A stretch of DNA of 61,464 nt from a virus. Position numbers and translations under genes: made by a program. Where the stretch lies: the IMG/VR virus record IMGVR_UViG_3300006924_000015, positions 1 through 61,464 of that record. One strand, given 5' to 3'. The notes below the pieces were generated by a model. That model saw only the letters and a list, made by a program, of their open reading frames with translations. It searched no databases and was not told the DNA's origin. Within the stretch, counting starts at the first letter, position 1. Each line of letters opens with the position of its first letter. Positions 1 to 9,076 of the stretch are shown here, one piece after another.

Positions 1-497
1 AATGTCCATGATGTTTCTTGGTTTAATGTGCCAGTCCATGAACTAGTAAAAGTTTTACTTGCATCTGTTGAGATAGTTCGTGAACTAGGTGAAAATCTGC
101 CATTCCAACAATCTTGTACGTTTAACATCAAGTTAGTCCAAGTTGTTGCATTAATTGTTGTTGATGTTGTTACGTCAGTTCCAACATTTGCTCTAACAGT
201 AATTCCTAAAAATGCACACATTGCCTGCACATCGTCCTGTAAGTCTTTAAAACCACCAGCACCTGTATCTTGAACTGTGCTACCGGCTGACGCGGCACTA
301 ACACCTGCACCACCTTGACCCCATCCGTATGTACTTGATGCAGTAAATGTTCCTGTTGTAACGTCTGCGGCATTGCCCATTAATGTATTAATGTTTGTTC
401 TAGCATTATTGAAATCTGCATCATCGATAACGTCTCCTGCAACGACTCCTGTCATTGTAGTTCCGCCTGATACTGTATAACTTGATCCTGATGCCAT
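1..497 (-). CDS. Tail-fiber-like structural protein, N-terminal part (runs off window)
   Basis: The minus-strand frame opens with ATG at 497 and stays open for 165 codons to the window edge, so the C-terminus is missing. A TTAGGAG ribosome site lies about 8 bases before the ATG. The visible protein begins MASGSSYTVSGG and is rich in Ser, Thr, Gly and Ala with evenly spaced Trp residues, like small virion fiber or baseplate proteins. I do not recognise a named family. It lies 31 bases after the preceding fiber gene and is probably the next gene of the same late operon. A degenerate late-promoter-like GGTAAATA at 522-529 overlaps the upstream stop codon and might give extra transcription. Confidence 0.7.
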   Translation of the reverse strand, partial: MASGSSYTVSGGTTMTGVVAGDVIDDADFNNARTNINTLMGNAADVTTGTFTASSTYGWGQGGAGVSAASAGSTVQDTGAGGFKDLQDDVQAMCAFLGITVRANVGTDVTTSTTINATTWTNLMLNVQDCWNGRFSPSSRTISTDASKTFTSSWTGTLNQETSWT

Positions 498-528
498 TTG
501 TTAACTCCTAATTTATACTACTATTTAC

Positions 529-3228
529 CTATTTTACACCGATGACTGCTTCTATAACGCCATCGTCGCTATTTTGTTTGTTTTGTAATGCACGGCCTAT
601 AACTGCTCTAGCATCGTATGTATCGTTACCAATACTTCTTGCAACACCTGGAACATCACTTGATACCAGCCTGTCGCCTTTGCTTACTGGTCCAATTACC
701 TTAACTGGTACACGACCTGTTAATGCAACTGGTAAACCCTCTGCATCTTTGTTCATCAAGTATGCAGGATTAGTTGAGATGACACCAAATACTTCAGTGT
801 CGTTGTGTGATAGTGTCATTGTAATTTCTTCACTGCCGCCCAGTTTCACAACTGTGCCTGCTTCGTAGTCTGCATCTGCTGAATATATCTCAGCCAAATC
901 CGCATAACGAGCCGTTACTGCTTCACCGTTAAATATGGTTGCTGTTAATGTTCCTGATGTTGGAACATAGGTATACCCTGTATCAGTTCTAACGTCTTCG
1001 TCACCTGTTGCCGCATCTGCAAATAATGGGTAATGTGTTGAAGTTGATGTATTAGTAGCAGTTAATGTTTGCTTAGTGCTAACGTCTGCTGTACCATCAA
1101 ATACACTTGCTGTAAGTGTATTTGTGCTAGGTGTGTAATACAATCCAGTGTCAGTCTTGATTGCTTCGTAACCTGTTGCACCTGGACTAAATAATATAGA
1201 ATGTTGTGATCCGGAACTATTTTCTGCTGTTAAATTAATCTGTTGTGCTTTTGTAGAGATACCAGTTAGTAAGCCTGATAAAGTAACATTATTAAAACTA
1301 CTTGTTCCTGAACTTGTAACGTCACCTGTTAAATCACCTACTAACGCAGATGAAGTAATACTAGACATGCCAGTTAATGTTGTATTTAAAGTGATAGTTG
1401 CATCGTTACCAGACACCGCCGATGTTAAACCAGCACCTGTTTTAATTCCTAATGTTTCGGTATCTAAATTAATTGTTCCTGAACCAGAATCGCCTGATAT
1501 AGTTAAGTCGTCATCTGATGCTGTTACTTGTGCATCAACGTATGCTTTAATAGATTCTGATGATGCTAATGTTGTAGCACTTGCTGTTGCCATTGAATCA
1601 TCGTCAATAAAAGCAGTTACTGATAATGAGCCGTCACTTAACGTACCGAACGTTAATGTTCCCGATGCCGTAATTGCTGTGGTAGATAATGTATTTGTTT
1701 GAGGAACATATGAAAGACCTGCGTCATTCTCTAATTTATATTGTGTATCATCAGTAGAACCATTTACAAATGTAATAAATCTAGGATTGTTTAATGAACC
1801 CTGATTATCAATTAATATGTTTGATGCCGCACCAGTGATACTACTTGAACCTGCTAGTATTAATTGACCGTTACTGATAGTTAAGTCTGTTCCTGAACTT
1901 AATACTATATCACTGTTAAATGTGGTTGCACCCACAAACGATGTTGTACCGTTAACTGTAATAGAGTCTGCACTATCATCACCTAAGTTGACTGCGCCAT
2001 TTAATGTGGTTGTTCCTGAAATGGTTGCACTTGTTAGTGTTGCTAAACTTGATACAGTCATTGATGTTGAATTTAGTGTAGCAATAGTGGCTGTACCATC
2101 TACTGTTAAACTTTGTGTATCAATTGCGTTACCAAATATAGTTTCTACTTTTTGTGCATCAGTACCTAACGTCTGTGTGTTAACACCATTAAGTGTTAGG
2201 TTACCATTGATTGTTGTATCACCACTTAATATAGAACCTGCTGTAACAACAATGTTTGCAAATGTGGCTGTACTTGTTGTACCTGTAACATCGCCTGTTA
2301 CACCTATACTTCCGCCTACAGTTAAGTCGCCGGTTACAGCGGCCGCACCTGGAATATTTAATTGGGTATTAACTGTTAATGTATCAACATGTCCAGATGA
2401 AACTGGATTAGATGCATCACCAATTGATGTTGCATATAATGTTGAGAAGTTTGCTGTTTGAGACGCTTCGTATTCAGCACGTTGATTAGATCCAGGTAAT
2501 ATAACACCTGCTGATCTACCTGTTCTTGCTGATGCAATACCACCAGTACCTGTAAGTTCTGGATAGTAATCAATTGTTTCTGTACCAACTGCTGTTGCTG
2601 TTGGGTTTGCTATCGTAAACGAAGGATGATCAGAGAACAATGTCATTATTGTTTCTTTCTGCCCGTTTACTGTTGTTGTACCTGCGTTACCAGTTGAGCC
2701 TGATTTAGTATATACTAATGCTAATACTGGTAATGTCTTACCGTTGGAATCTTTTAAAAATAATGTTCTTAGTCTTGCACCATAATGTGCTGGTGAACCA
2801 TTAGTTGCATCTGAGGAATAGTCTGTTGTTACTTCTCCTGGGTAGTTTGCTTCTACAAAGGCTGTGCCGTTGTGTATTTCTAATTTTTCTGTACCCAAGT
2901 TAAAGAATTGTGTACCTGAGCCTTCACCGTCTGTTGGTCTTGTGTTTCCTACTACAACGCCTGCACGTTTCCAGTTTGTGCCGTCCCATACTCTAAGTAT
3001 ATCTTCGCCTTTGTCAAACCATAGTTGACCTATCAGTTTAGTACCTGGAGTAGGTGCAGAAATACCAGCAAAATTTTCTAAATGCCTAATGGTATTTTGA
3101 GCAAAGTATTGTCCATAATTTGCTGTATTACGTCCTACTAATGCAAGTGAAAACTGACTAGTGTTTACCTGGTTGTCAGCAACGGAATAACTTAACGTAC
3201 CGTCTGTATTTGTTATATCATATGACAT
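529..3228 (-). CDS. Tail fiber-like protein with shared marine T4-like N-terminal module (899 aa)
   Basis: Residues 1-90 carry a module also present in the 780-aa protein at 6020-8362: LVGRN, a Tyr-Gly pair, a LxNFA helix, APT, then GQLWFD and WDGTNWKRAG. This is probably the virion attachment end. Residues 250-720 are a low-complexity Ser/Thr/Gly/Ala beta-repeat shaft of the kind seen in trimeric fibers. The last 130 residues form a compact domain starting RYADLAEIYSAD and containing GTVVKLGG, a C-terminal type common on phage fibers and possibly a folding or receptor domain. Transcription likely starts at the GATAAATA at 3267-3274. A ten-codon open frame lies between that motif and this ATG, with overlapping TAATG. 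The exact function is inferred from architecture. Confidence 0.75.
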   Translation of the reverse strand: MSYDITNTDGTLSYSVADNQVNTSQFSLALVGRNTANYGQYFAQNTIRHLENFAGISAPTPGTKLIGQLWFDKGEDILRVWDGTNWKRAGVVVGNTRPTDGEGSGTQFFNLGTEKLEIHNGTAFVEANYPGEVTTDYSSDATNGSPAHYGARLRTLFLKDSNGKTLPVLALVYTKSGSTGNAGTTTVNGQKETIMTLFSDHPSFTIANPTATAVGTETIDYYPELTGTGGIASARTGRSAGVILPGSNQRAEYEASQTANFSTLYATSIGDASNPVSSGHVDTLTVNTQLNIPGAAAVTGDLTVGGSIGVTGDVTGTTSTATFANIVVTAGSILSGDTTINGNLTLNGVNTQTLGTDAQKVETIFGNAIDTQSLTVDGTATIATLNSTSMTVSSLATLTSATISGTTTLNGAVNLGDDSADSITVNGTTSFVGATTFNSDIVLSSGTDLTISNGQLILAGSSSITGAASNILIDNQGSLNNPRFITFVNGSTDDTQYKLENDAGLSYVPQTNTLSTTAITASGTLTFGTLSDGSLSVTAFIDDDSMATASATTLASSESIKAYVDAQVTASDDDLTISGDSGSGTINLDTETLGIKTGAGLTSAVSGNDATITLNTTLTGMSSITSSALVGDLTGDVTSSGTSSFNNVTLSGLLTGISTKAQQINLTAENSSGSQHSILFSPGATGYEAIKTDTGLYYTPSTNTLTASVFDGTADVSTKQTLTATNTSTSTHYPLFADAATGDEDVRTDTGYTYVPTSGTLTATIFNGEAVTARYADLAEIYSADADYEAGTVVKLGGSEEITMTLSHNDTEVFGVISTNPAYLMNKDAEGLPVALTGRVPVKVIGPVSKGDRLVSSDVPGVARSIGNDTYDARAVIGRALQNKQNSDDGVIEAVIGVK

Positions 3229-3260
3229 TATAGTCTACTCTCATTAAAATTGTTTTTCAT
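3228..3260 (-). CDS. Candidate 10-residue leader peptide before the 899-aa fiber gene
   Basis: Six bases after the GATAAATA late motif an ATG opens a frame reading MKNNFNESRL and ending in TAA. The final A of that stop is the A of the fiber gene ATG (TAATG). If transcription starts where T4 late promoters start, this ATG would be at or within one base of the 5' end of the mRNA. Such a short frame can occur by chance. Translational coupling through the overlap is an inference. Confidence 0.25.
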   Translation of the reverse strand: MKNNFNESRL

Positions 3261-3266
3261 TATTGT

Positions 3267-3274
3267 TATTTATC
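3267..3274 (-). promoter_or_regulatory. Late promoter motif GATAAATA for the 899-aa fiber gene
   Basis: Reading the minus strand, GATAAATA lies 38 bases before the fiber ATG at 3228. It matches the T4 gp55-dependent TATAAATA in seven of eight positions and matches the other copies in this window exactly. Confidence 0.6.
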
Positions 3275-3300
3275 ATCTTTATTAACTACGCACATATTTA

Positions 3301-6033
3301 TTATATACTACCTATGTTTATGCTACCTATATCGATCTTTATCTTGCTTATATCAACTGTTATGCCGGCTAACACGTTAGTTAAATCGGGTAATCCGTTC
3401 TTAGCAATGGAGTCTAGCACCTGCTGGCGTGCTTCTTCGTCAATTTCGGCAAGTTTTGCATTATATATATTTTGGTTAACTTCGTTAGTAACTGTTCCAC
3501 CTGCGGCATAACTTGGAGTAGTAACATCAATTGATTCTTCATGTCTTTCTGTTGGCTTAATCCCACTATCAGTATATGGATTTACATATCCACAATCAAC
3601 TGAATTACGTTCTATAATACGAGCATAATGACCGCCATTGCCGTCATGATAAGCCCCCCATTTTATATTATTCTTGCCACAATAATCTCTAATTAGACCG
3701 CCACGTGCCGGATGAACTTCCTCAACTATCTCTGGGTCAACGTCAACGCCGTAGATTTGTTGCTCCCCTTCAAAATTATTCACTACCTGAACCCCAATTT
3801 GTCTTGAAGGTATTGCGTGTACAAATACGGACAAATTAAGTACCCCTCCGGTCCTTGTTTCTTTTGAAACTGTATTTTTAAAAATGTATGTAAATGTGCA
3901 ACTACCATGGCCTATAATACTTTGAGCCGCTACTCCTCTAACGTTCAATGTTGCACTACTCTGACTAAATTGCTGTGTAAAGGCAAAGTAGCCACTAGGT
4001 TTTATGTTAATTATCTGATCTTCTTGGAAGATGGCTTTTGCTATAGGCCCAGCCTCCGAAATTACTGGAATCCAGTCACCTTCTAATGGCGCCGGTGTTG
4101 CGTAAGTACCTGTTTGCCCGGATGAGGAAGACCATGTACTATCTTTATTAAGTGTAATACTAACACCTCCTAATCCATACCATGGTTCGTTGAGTGTATC
4201 TCTCGTTATCTTGTTATGTACTATCGGAGCCAATCCAGATGAAGACGGTAATGTCACTGGTTGTGCTGTTGTGTTTTTAATTTTTAGTTTTGCACCACTT
4301 TGAGTATATAACTGGCCATTCCTATAAACCTTAATTTGTCCACCTGTTACATCTTCGTAGTGGTCTGTTCTTACTACCGTATCAACTGTGAATGTGCCGT
4401 GATAATTACCAGTATAATAATTGCCTGCATAAGGAGTTGAAAACGAACCGCTAGTGTTAACCACTGACGCGGCTGGGAATGTAGTTGTCCATGTATAATC
4501 CTCTTCTTGAAAGTTTACACCTTTTAATGTGTAAGTAAACGAACTGCCTTCATTTACTGAGTTGACACCATTCATGCCATATCCATCCAATAGTGTAGGT
4601 GCACCGGAATTAGTTAATGTAACAGTATCACTTACCCTAGTAGTATCGTCCCAGTCGTTGCCCTTAGGTGTAGCATATAATGTTAATGTTCTGTTATCGC
4701 CGTGATTCCTTGCCTTTGACGTGAACTTAAATGTCATTGAGTTAGAAGTTATTTTCTGCACCTTCCATGTTTTGAGATTAATTCCAAAGTTTTCACTAGC
4801 GGCAAGTGTTATCTCTTCTCCTATAGCATGTTGTGTAGATAATGTTGCTGTTGCTATTCCGCCATCCTCTGATATAGAATCTTCATTAATTGTCCAACCT
4901 AATAATGTTGGTACGGCATTATCAACTGTTTTACTTCCAATTGTGGCTGTGTGAATGGCTTCATCTGTTGCTGTAATGACATAACCTGTTGTTCCGTCTG
5001 GTTTTGTAAATGTATTACTTACAGATGATATTAATTTGAAACGATACTCGCCCGGAACAGTATATTTGATAGGAGCTCTTACCCAATAGCCAAACTCTTT
5101 AGGACTTCTAGTAGGATCGTGACTCTGATGAAACGGGCCATATGGTCCAACACCATTAGCGGTAGAAGCCACAAATGCGCCGCCATTGTATGACACATAA
5201 CTTACATGTGATTCCGATCTATCTGTTTTTATATAGCCTGGTGATTCACCTTCACTAAATGTATAATTGAATCCTACACCTAGTGCCGGATATGACGTTG
5301 CTGAACCATCTGTGTAAGTTATAATTGTTCCTGATGTATTAGTGCCTGGCATATTAACTGTTGCTTTTACTACTGGTTCACCTGCTTCTTGAATAGAAAT
5401 CTTATATGGGTCAAATGTTGTAATTGCCGAACCTGCCACTTCGTCGGTCTCAATATTATATGTGAATACTTCTGCCCTAGCAACAAATGTTCTTGTCCCT
5501 GTGGTGTCTTTTGGTATTTTTAACACTGAACGAAATACATATTCGGGTTGCTTAGGACTCCTGCCGAATCCCATAAATTCAAAACTAAACCTCCAAGACG
5601 TAGGGAGAGCCATAGTTTGGGTAACGTTACTTGTTATTTCTGTAAATGCGCCACCTGTTGTTTCGTACCATTTTATTACTGTACTTTGTGGTCTTTGTTC
5701 TGGTCTAAAAGATAATACTGGTTGAGGCTCACTACTTTTCTTTGCTTTTAATACAACTGATAGTGTAATATCTGCACCGTCGCCCTTAAAGTAATCACCA
5801 CTACCTCTTTGACTGGTTAACTCAACTAGTGGAAGTATTACATCTGCGTCTGGAAGTTTATCAAGGTTGTCAAATGCTCCAAAATTAATAGGCCTATCTG
5901 GTGTAAATATTTTTGATGTATTTCTTTTTGTATCTAAATAAAATTCATCATAGTAAGCACTAATATTATTGCCTTTGCTTAAAAATGAATTTATTTCTGA
6001 AAGAGAAATTCCGCTAGTTTTACTTATTGGCAT
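3301..6033 (-). CDS. Virion structural protein, unknown family (910 aa)
   Basis: The protein begins MPISKTSGISLSEINSFL and soon has a motif typical of small phage wall or fiber proteins (SAYYDEFYLDTKRNTS). The middle 600 residues alternate Thr/Gly-rich strands and look like consecutive Ig-like or fibronectin-like beta domains. Near residues 790-830 there is a HPARGGLIRDYCGK segment and a GAYHDGNGGHYARIIERN segment. The end (about residues 880-910) is a low-complexity tail of Ile, Asp and Ser. The start overlaps the end of the 780-aa fiber gene by 14 bases, so it is probably translationally coupled and co-transcribed. I cannot name a T4 counterpart. Position among fiber genes suggests a receptor-binding or fiber-connecting part. 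Confidence 0.65.
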   Translation of the reverse strand: MPISKTSGISLSEINSFLSKGNNISAYYDEFYLDTKRNTSKIFTPDRPINFGAFDNLDKLPDADVILPLVELTSQRGSGDYFKGDGADITLSVVLKAKKSSEPQPVLSFRPEQRPQSTVIKWYETTGGAFTEITSNVTQTMALPTSWRFSFEFMGFGRSPKQPEYVFRSVLKIPKDTTGTRTFVARAEVFTYNIETDEVAGSAITTFDPYKISIQEAGEPVVKATVNMPGTNTSGTIITYTDGSATSYPALGVGFNYTFSEGESPGYIKTDRSESHVSYVSYNGGAFVASTANGVGPYGPFHQSHDPTRSPKEFGYWVRAPIKYTVPGEYRFKLISSVSNTFTKPDGTTGYVITATDEAIHTATIGSKTVDNAVPTLLGWTINEDSISEDGGIATATLSTQHAIGEEITLAASENFGINLKTWKVQKITSNSMTFKFTSKARNHGDNRTLTLYATPKGNDWDDTTRVSDTVTLTNSGAPTLLDGYGMNGVNSVNEGSSFTYTLKGVNFQEEDYTWTTTFPAASVVNTSGSFSTPYAGNYYTGNYHGTFTVDTVVRTDHYEDVTGGQIKVYRNGQLYTQSGAKLKIKNTTAQPVTLPSSSGLAPIVHNKITRDTLNEPWYGLGGVSITLNKDSTWSSSSGQTGTYATPAPLEGDWIPVISEAGPIAKAIFQEDQIINIKPSGYFAFTQQFSQSSATLNVRGVAAQSIIGHGSCTFTYIFKNTVSKETRTGGVLNLSVFVHAIPSRQIGVQVVNNFEGEQQIYGVDVDPEIVEEVHPARGGLIRDYCGKNNIKWGAYHDGNGGHYARIIERNSVDCGYVNPYTDSGIKPTERHEESIDVTTPSYAAGGTVTNEVNQNIYNAKLAEIDEEARQQVLDSIAKNGLPDLTNVLAGITVDISKIKIDIGSINIGSI

Positions 6034-8362
6034 TGGATGATGACTCCTGCCTTAACTCAGCCACCTCCGCCTGCAGTTCTTTGATTGCTTGAACAAGTAA
6101 ACTAACTGTGTTACCATATGCAACACTTAACATGCCATCTTCGTTTTCGTGAACTGCTTCTGGTAATACTTTTTGTAAATCTTGTGCAATTAGTCCTGCT
6201 TGACGTTTTTCTTGGCCTATGGTATTAAAAGTTACACCATTAATTGATTGAAGTTTTTCTAGTGCATTATCAATAGGTTCTATATTTTCTTTTAATCTAC
6301 GATCAGAGAATGCTGTGATGTCACCCGTTGCACTTATAGTACCACCCGTTCCAAATGATACTGATCCACTACCTCCAGTGAATACCAATGTGCCGGTGTA
6401 GGCTACATCTGCCGCTCCCATACTAATACCACCTGTTGCAGTAATGGCAGTTGTAAATGTTTTTGCACCACCAATTGATTGCGTACCTGCTTTGGTGACA
6501 AAGTCTGTGGTGTCTGGATCACTTAATACACCTGTGTTAGAAATTTCTCCACTGGCATTAATACTAATGCCAACTCCTGGAGTAAACAATGCTCTGATAT
6601 CACTATTTGCAACTTCTATGTCATTTGCATTTGCTGTAATACCGTAGCCACCTGCAACATTTAATGTTCTGCTAGATGCTATTGTTCCACCACCTGTTAA
6701 ACCTGTACCTGCTGTTATAGATACAGCACTATGATCTATATGTTCGTTTGACACAAAGCCTGATAAGTTATCATGTGAAATATTACTGTCGTCTGTAGAT
6801 ATTTGACCACTTGATATGCTAATACCTGTTCCAGCACTAAACTGATCTCTAATGTCGGTTGTGCTAGGTCCTGCGTAAGTTATTGCACCACCTGATTCTG
6901 ATAAACTGCCTAAGCCCCCACTATCAATAACACTAATTGCCGCCTGTGCTCTTGCATTAGTGTAGTATAAGTTTGATGTTCCCTCTGGCAAGTTATCAGA
7001 TGTGAAACTGCTTATGTCAACTTGAATAGTGTCGTCTAGTACTGTTACGCCTGGACCGGCTCCAATATCAATAGCGAATGTAGTTTCTGATACTCCATTT
7101 ACCACTGCTGTTGTATTAGAACTTACTGTACCACCTCTTGCAAATATATTTGTAATGGAACTTACAGGGTCTCTCCAAAATAAAGCACCTGACCCATCTG
7201 TGAATAATTGTTGTCCACTTGCTCCGTCTGAAGCAGGGAATACTTGTGTACCTAGTTTAAATGCTGAAGTATCCAACCCAGAAAAGAAACCAGTTCCTGC
7301 TCTAGCACTTGTTGTACCTAAATTGTTTGCCCCTGCAAATGTTACTGCCCCTGCAATGTTTACACTTGTAAGGTAAGCATTTGTAAATGGTGTTCCGGAT
7401 GCACCCAATGATGCTGTACCAGATGCTAAAATATTTGTCGATGTTAAACTAGTAACGTGTCCTTCTGCAAATCTCTTACTGCTTGTTCCTAAGTCAATTA
7501 CGTTATCGGTGTTAGGAATAGAATCTGATGCATTATGGAATACCGCACTTGCTGATATGTTAGATGAGTCTGAACCAAAACTACCTGTGTTTAAACTGTA
7601 TGCAGAATCACTTCTAAATGCTCTGCTAGAATTTTTAATTAATGAGTCGTTGTCTGCTCTTAAGTTTAAGCCTGGCTTAATAGTTGCACCAATGCCACCA
7701 GTTGCTGTTAATTGCGTATAGTAATTTACTGCTTCACCTTCTGTTGAACTTGTGATATCACCTGCAGTAAACTCTGCGTGTCCGCTAAAGATTGCAACTA
7801 TCTGTTCTTCGTTTGTGAAGCCTGGAGCGGCACCTGAACTGTTTGTTGTTACTATTGCTGTAACGGCTCTTGGTACTGATGAAGAGTCTTCTAAGAAAAT
7901 ATTTCTTAGTCTTGTTCCGTATCGTGTAGGAGACGAAACTGCTGTTTCACCTGAGAAACTTGTGTTAGTTTCACCTGCTAAACCTATAACTTTATAACCT
8001 GTTCCATCGTTAATATAAAATTTAGAATTTGTTTGATCGTAATAACTTGTAGATGTTGCGTTTTCACCACTTGGCACACCAGACGCACTTATCAATGGCG
8101 TCATTGGAACCCAGTTGCCGCCGACACTATCGTATATTCTAAGTACTTTTTTAGATGTATCGTACCATACTTGACCGTTAGTTTGTTTTGTAGGTGCTGT
8201 ATTATTAGCAAAGTTATTAAGTAAATCTATAAATGATTTTGCAATAGGTTCACCGTAATTAGTATAATTTCTACCTACTAATTCAATTGAAAAGTCTTGG
8301 TTGAGGGCACCATCTGGAATAGTAATGGCTTGTCCTGCTCTGTTGTCTATAATATATGGCAC
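6020..8362 (-). CDS. Tail fiber/spike with C-terminal intramolecular chaperone (Peptidase S74) domain (780 aa)
   Basis: The first 85 residues are the same N-terminal module as the 899-aa fiber (LVGRN..NYGE, LLNNFANNTAPT, GQVWYD). A long Ser/Thr/Gly shaft follows. From about residue 685 comes the endosialidase-type chaperone signature: SDRRLKENI, a GVTFN segment, AGLIAQD and LPEAV, then a C-terminal coiled coil (LVQAIKELQAEVAELR). In this family the domain trimerises the fiber and then cuts itself off using a Ser-Lys pair. The SD..LK residues are present, at about Ser687, so release is expected. The start codon is GTG at 8362 with AGAGGA about 7 bases upstream. The gene is 11 bases after the 221-aa gene and in the same operon. 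Confidence 0.85.
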   Translation of the reverse strand: MPYIIDNRAGQAITIPDGALNQDFSIELVGRNYTNYGEPIAKSFIDLLNNFANNTAPTKQTNGQVWYDTSKKVLRIYDSVGGNWVPMTPLISASGVPSGENATSTSYYDQTNSKFYINDGTGYKVIGLAGETNTSFSGETAVSSPTRYGTRLRNIFLEDSSSVPRAVTAIVTTNSSGAAPGFTNEEQIVAIFSGHAEFTAGDITSSTEGEAVNYYTQLTATGGIGATIKPGLNLRADNDSLIKNSSRAFRSDSAYSLNTGSFGSDSSNISASAVFHNASDSIPNTDNVIDLGTSSKRFAEGHVTSLTSTNILASGTASLGASGTPFTNAYLTSVNIAGAVTFAGANNLGTTSARAGTGFFSGLDTSAFKLGTQVFPASDGASGQQLFTDGSGALFWRDPVSSITNIFARGGTVSSNTTAVVNGVSETTFAIDIGAGPGVTVLDDTIQVDISSFTSDNLPEGTSNLYYTNARAQAAISVIDSGGLGSLSESGGAITYAGPSTTDIRDQFSAGTGISISSGQISTDDSNISHDNLSGFVSNEHIDHSAVSITAGTGLTGGGTIASSRTLNVAGGYGITANANDIEVANSDIRALFTPGVGISINASGEISNTGVLSDPDTTDFVTKAGTQSIGGAKTFTTAITATGGISMGAADVAYTGTLVFTGGSGSVSFGTGGTISATGDITAFSDRRLKENIEPIDNALEKLQSINGVTFNTIGQEKRQAGLIAQDLQKVLPEAVHENEDGMLSVAYGNTVSLLVQAIKELQAEVAELRQESSSNANK

Positions 8363-8373
8363 AGTTTATCCTC

Positions 8374-9039
8374 TTAACTTAATTGTATTCTAATTGTGTA
8401 GATAACTTCTATTACCCTGTTTTTGCTTTTTTGTACTGGGTGAAATATTACATGTGTAAGCATAGTACTAGAATCGATACCGTTTGCCCATCCATCATAA
8501 CTATCTGCTGTTGGCTTAGAAAATAATGCTAGTTCATCAAAAACATAGTTTCCTTCATTGGATACACTACTATCGAATGCATCAGCATCGTTTGGTTCAC
8601 TGTATCCTAGTGTACATGTAATCTTTAAATCTGTATAACTTACACCTGGGATAACTTCGATTTTATTAGTTGCTCGTTCACTTGATGGATTTTCTGCATC
8701 AGTACTAACTGGCTTAGCAAAAGTTCTACTATATAAGTTTGCACCTGATTCATACCCTTCTGTTACCCTCGGTGTTTTATAAACTACTTTACCAGCGGTA
8801 TCGACACTTGTTGCACCATTACCGAACGCCATGTAGTGAATAAATGCATCGTCTTGATTAGTCAATGCTTGAGCAACAATGTACGCCATGTTACCGTAAT
8901 GAATTGCGTTTCTTTTGTTTACCAGTTCTTCTTTAGTCTCTGCATCTCTTATTAAGATGTGTCCGCTAACATTTAGTCCCATATTATCATCAGGTTTTGT
9001 TTCTGGTTTTTTCGTTTCTTTTAATTTATCCTTGCTCAT
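8374..9039 (-). CDS. Virion structural protein, baseplate or fiber-associated (221 aa)
   Basis: I place the start at ATG 9039 (MSKDKLKETKK), which lies five bases after a GATAAATA late motif. A GTG at 9054 in the same frame would overlap that motif and is less likely. After a charged N-terminal tail of about 25 residues the protein has a compact beta-rich body with the segments SGHILIRDAETKEELVNKRN and HYMAFGNGATSVD, and it ends in a strand-rich VIEVIYTIRIQLS. That layout resembles small adaptor proteins between baseplate and fibers in marine T4-like phages, but I do not recognise a T4 name. There is no usable Shine-Dalgarno sequence, in line with a leaderless message. Confidence 0.65.
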   Translation of the reverse strand: MSKDKLKETKKPETKPDDNMGLNVSGHILIRDAETKEELVNKRNAIHYGNMAYIVAQALTNQDDAFIHYMAFGNGATSVDTAGKVVYKTPRVTEGYESGANLYSRTFAKPVSTDAENPSSERATNKIEVIPGVSYTDLKITCTLGYSEPNDADAFDSSVSNEGNYVFDELALFSKPTADSYDGWANGIDSSTMLTHVIFHPVQKSKNRVIEVIYTIRIQLS

Positions 9040-9044
9040 ACCTT

Positions 9045-9052
9045 TATTTATC
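9045..9052 (-). promoter_or_regulatory. Late promoter motif GATAAATA, five bases before the ATG of the 221-aa gene
   Basis: GATAAATA is followed by AAGGT and then ATG. In T4 late promoters the start point lies about six bases after TATAAATA, so transcription here would begin at or next to the A of the start codon. Confidence 0.6.
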
Positions 9053-9076
9053 ACTTTATTAAAGCACCTTTTAATT

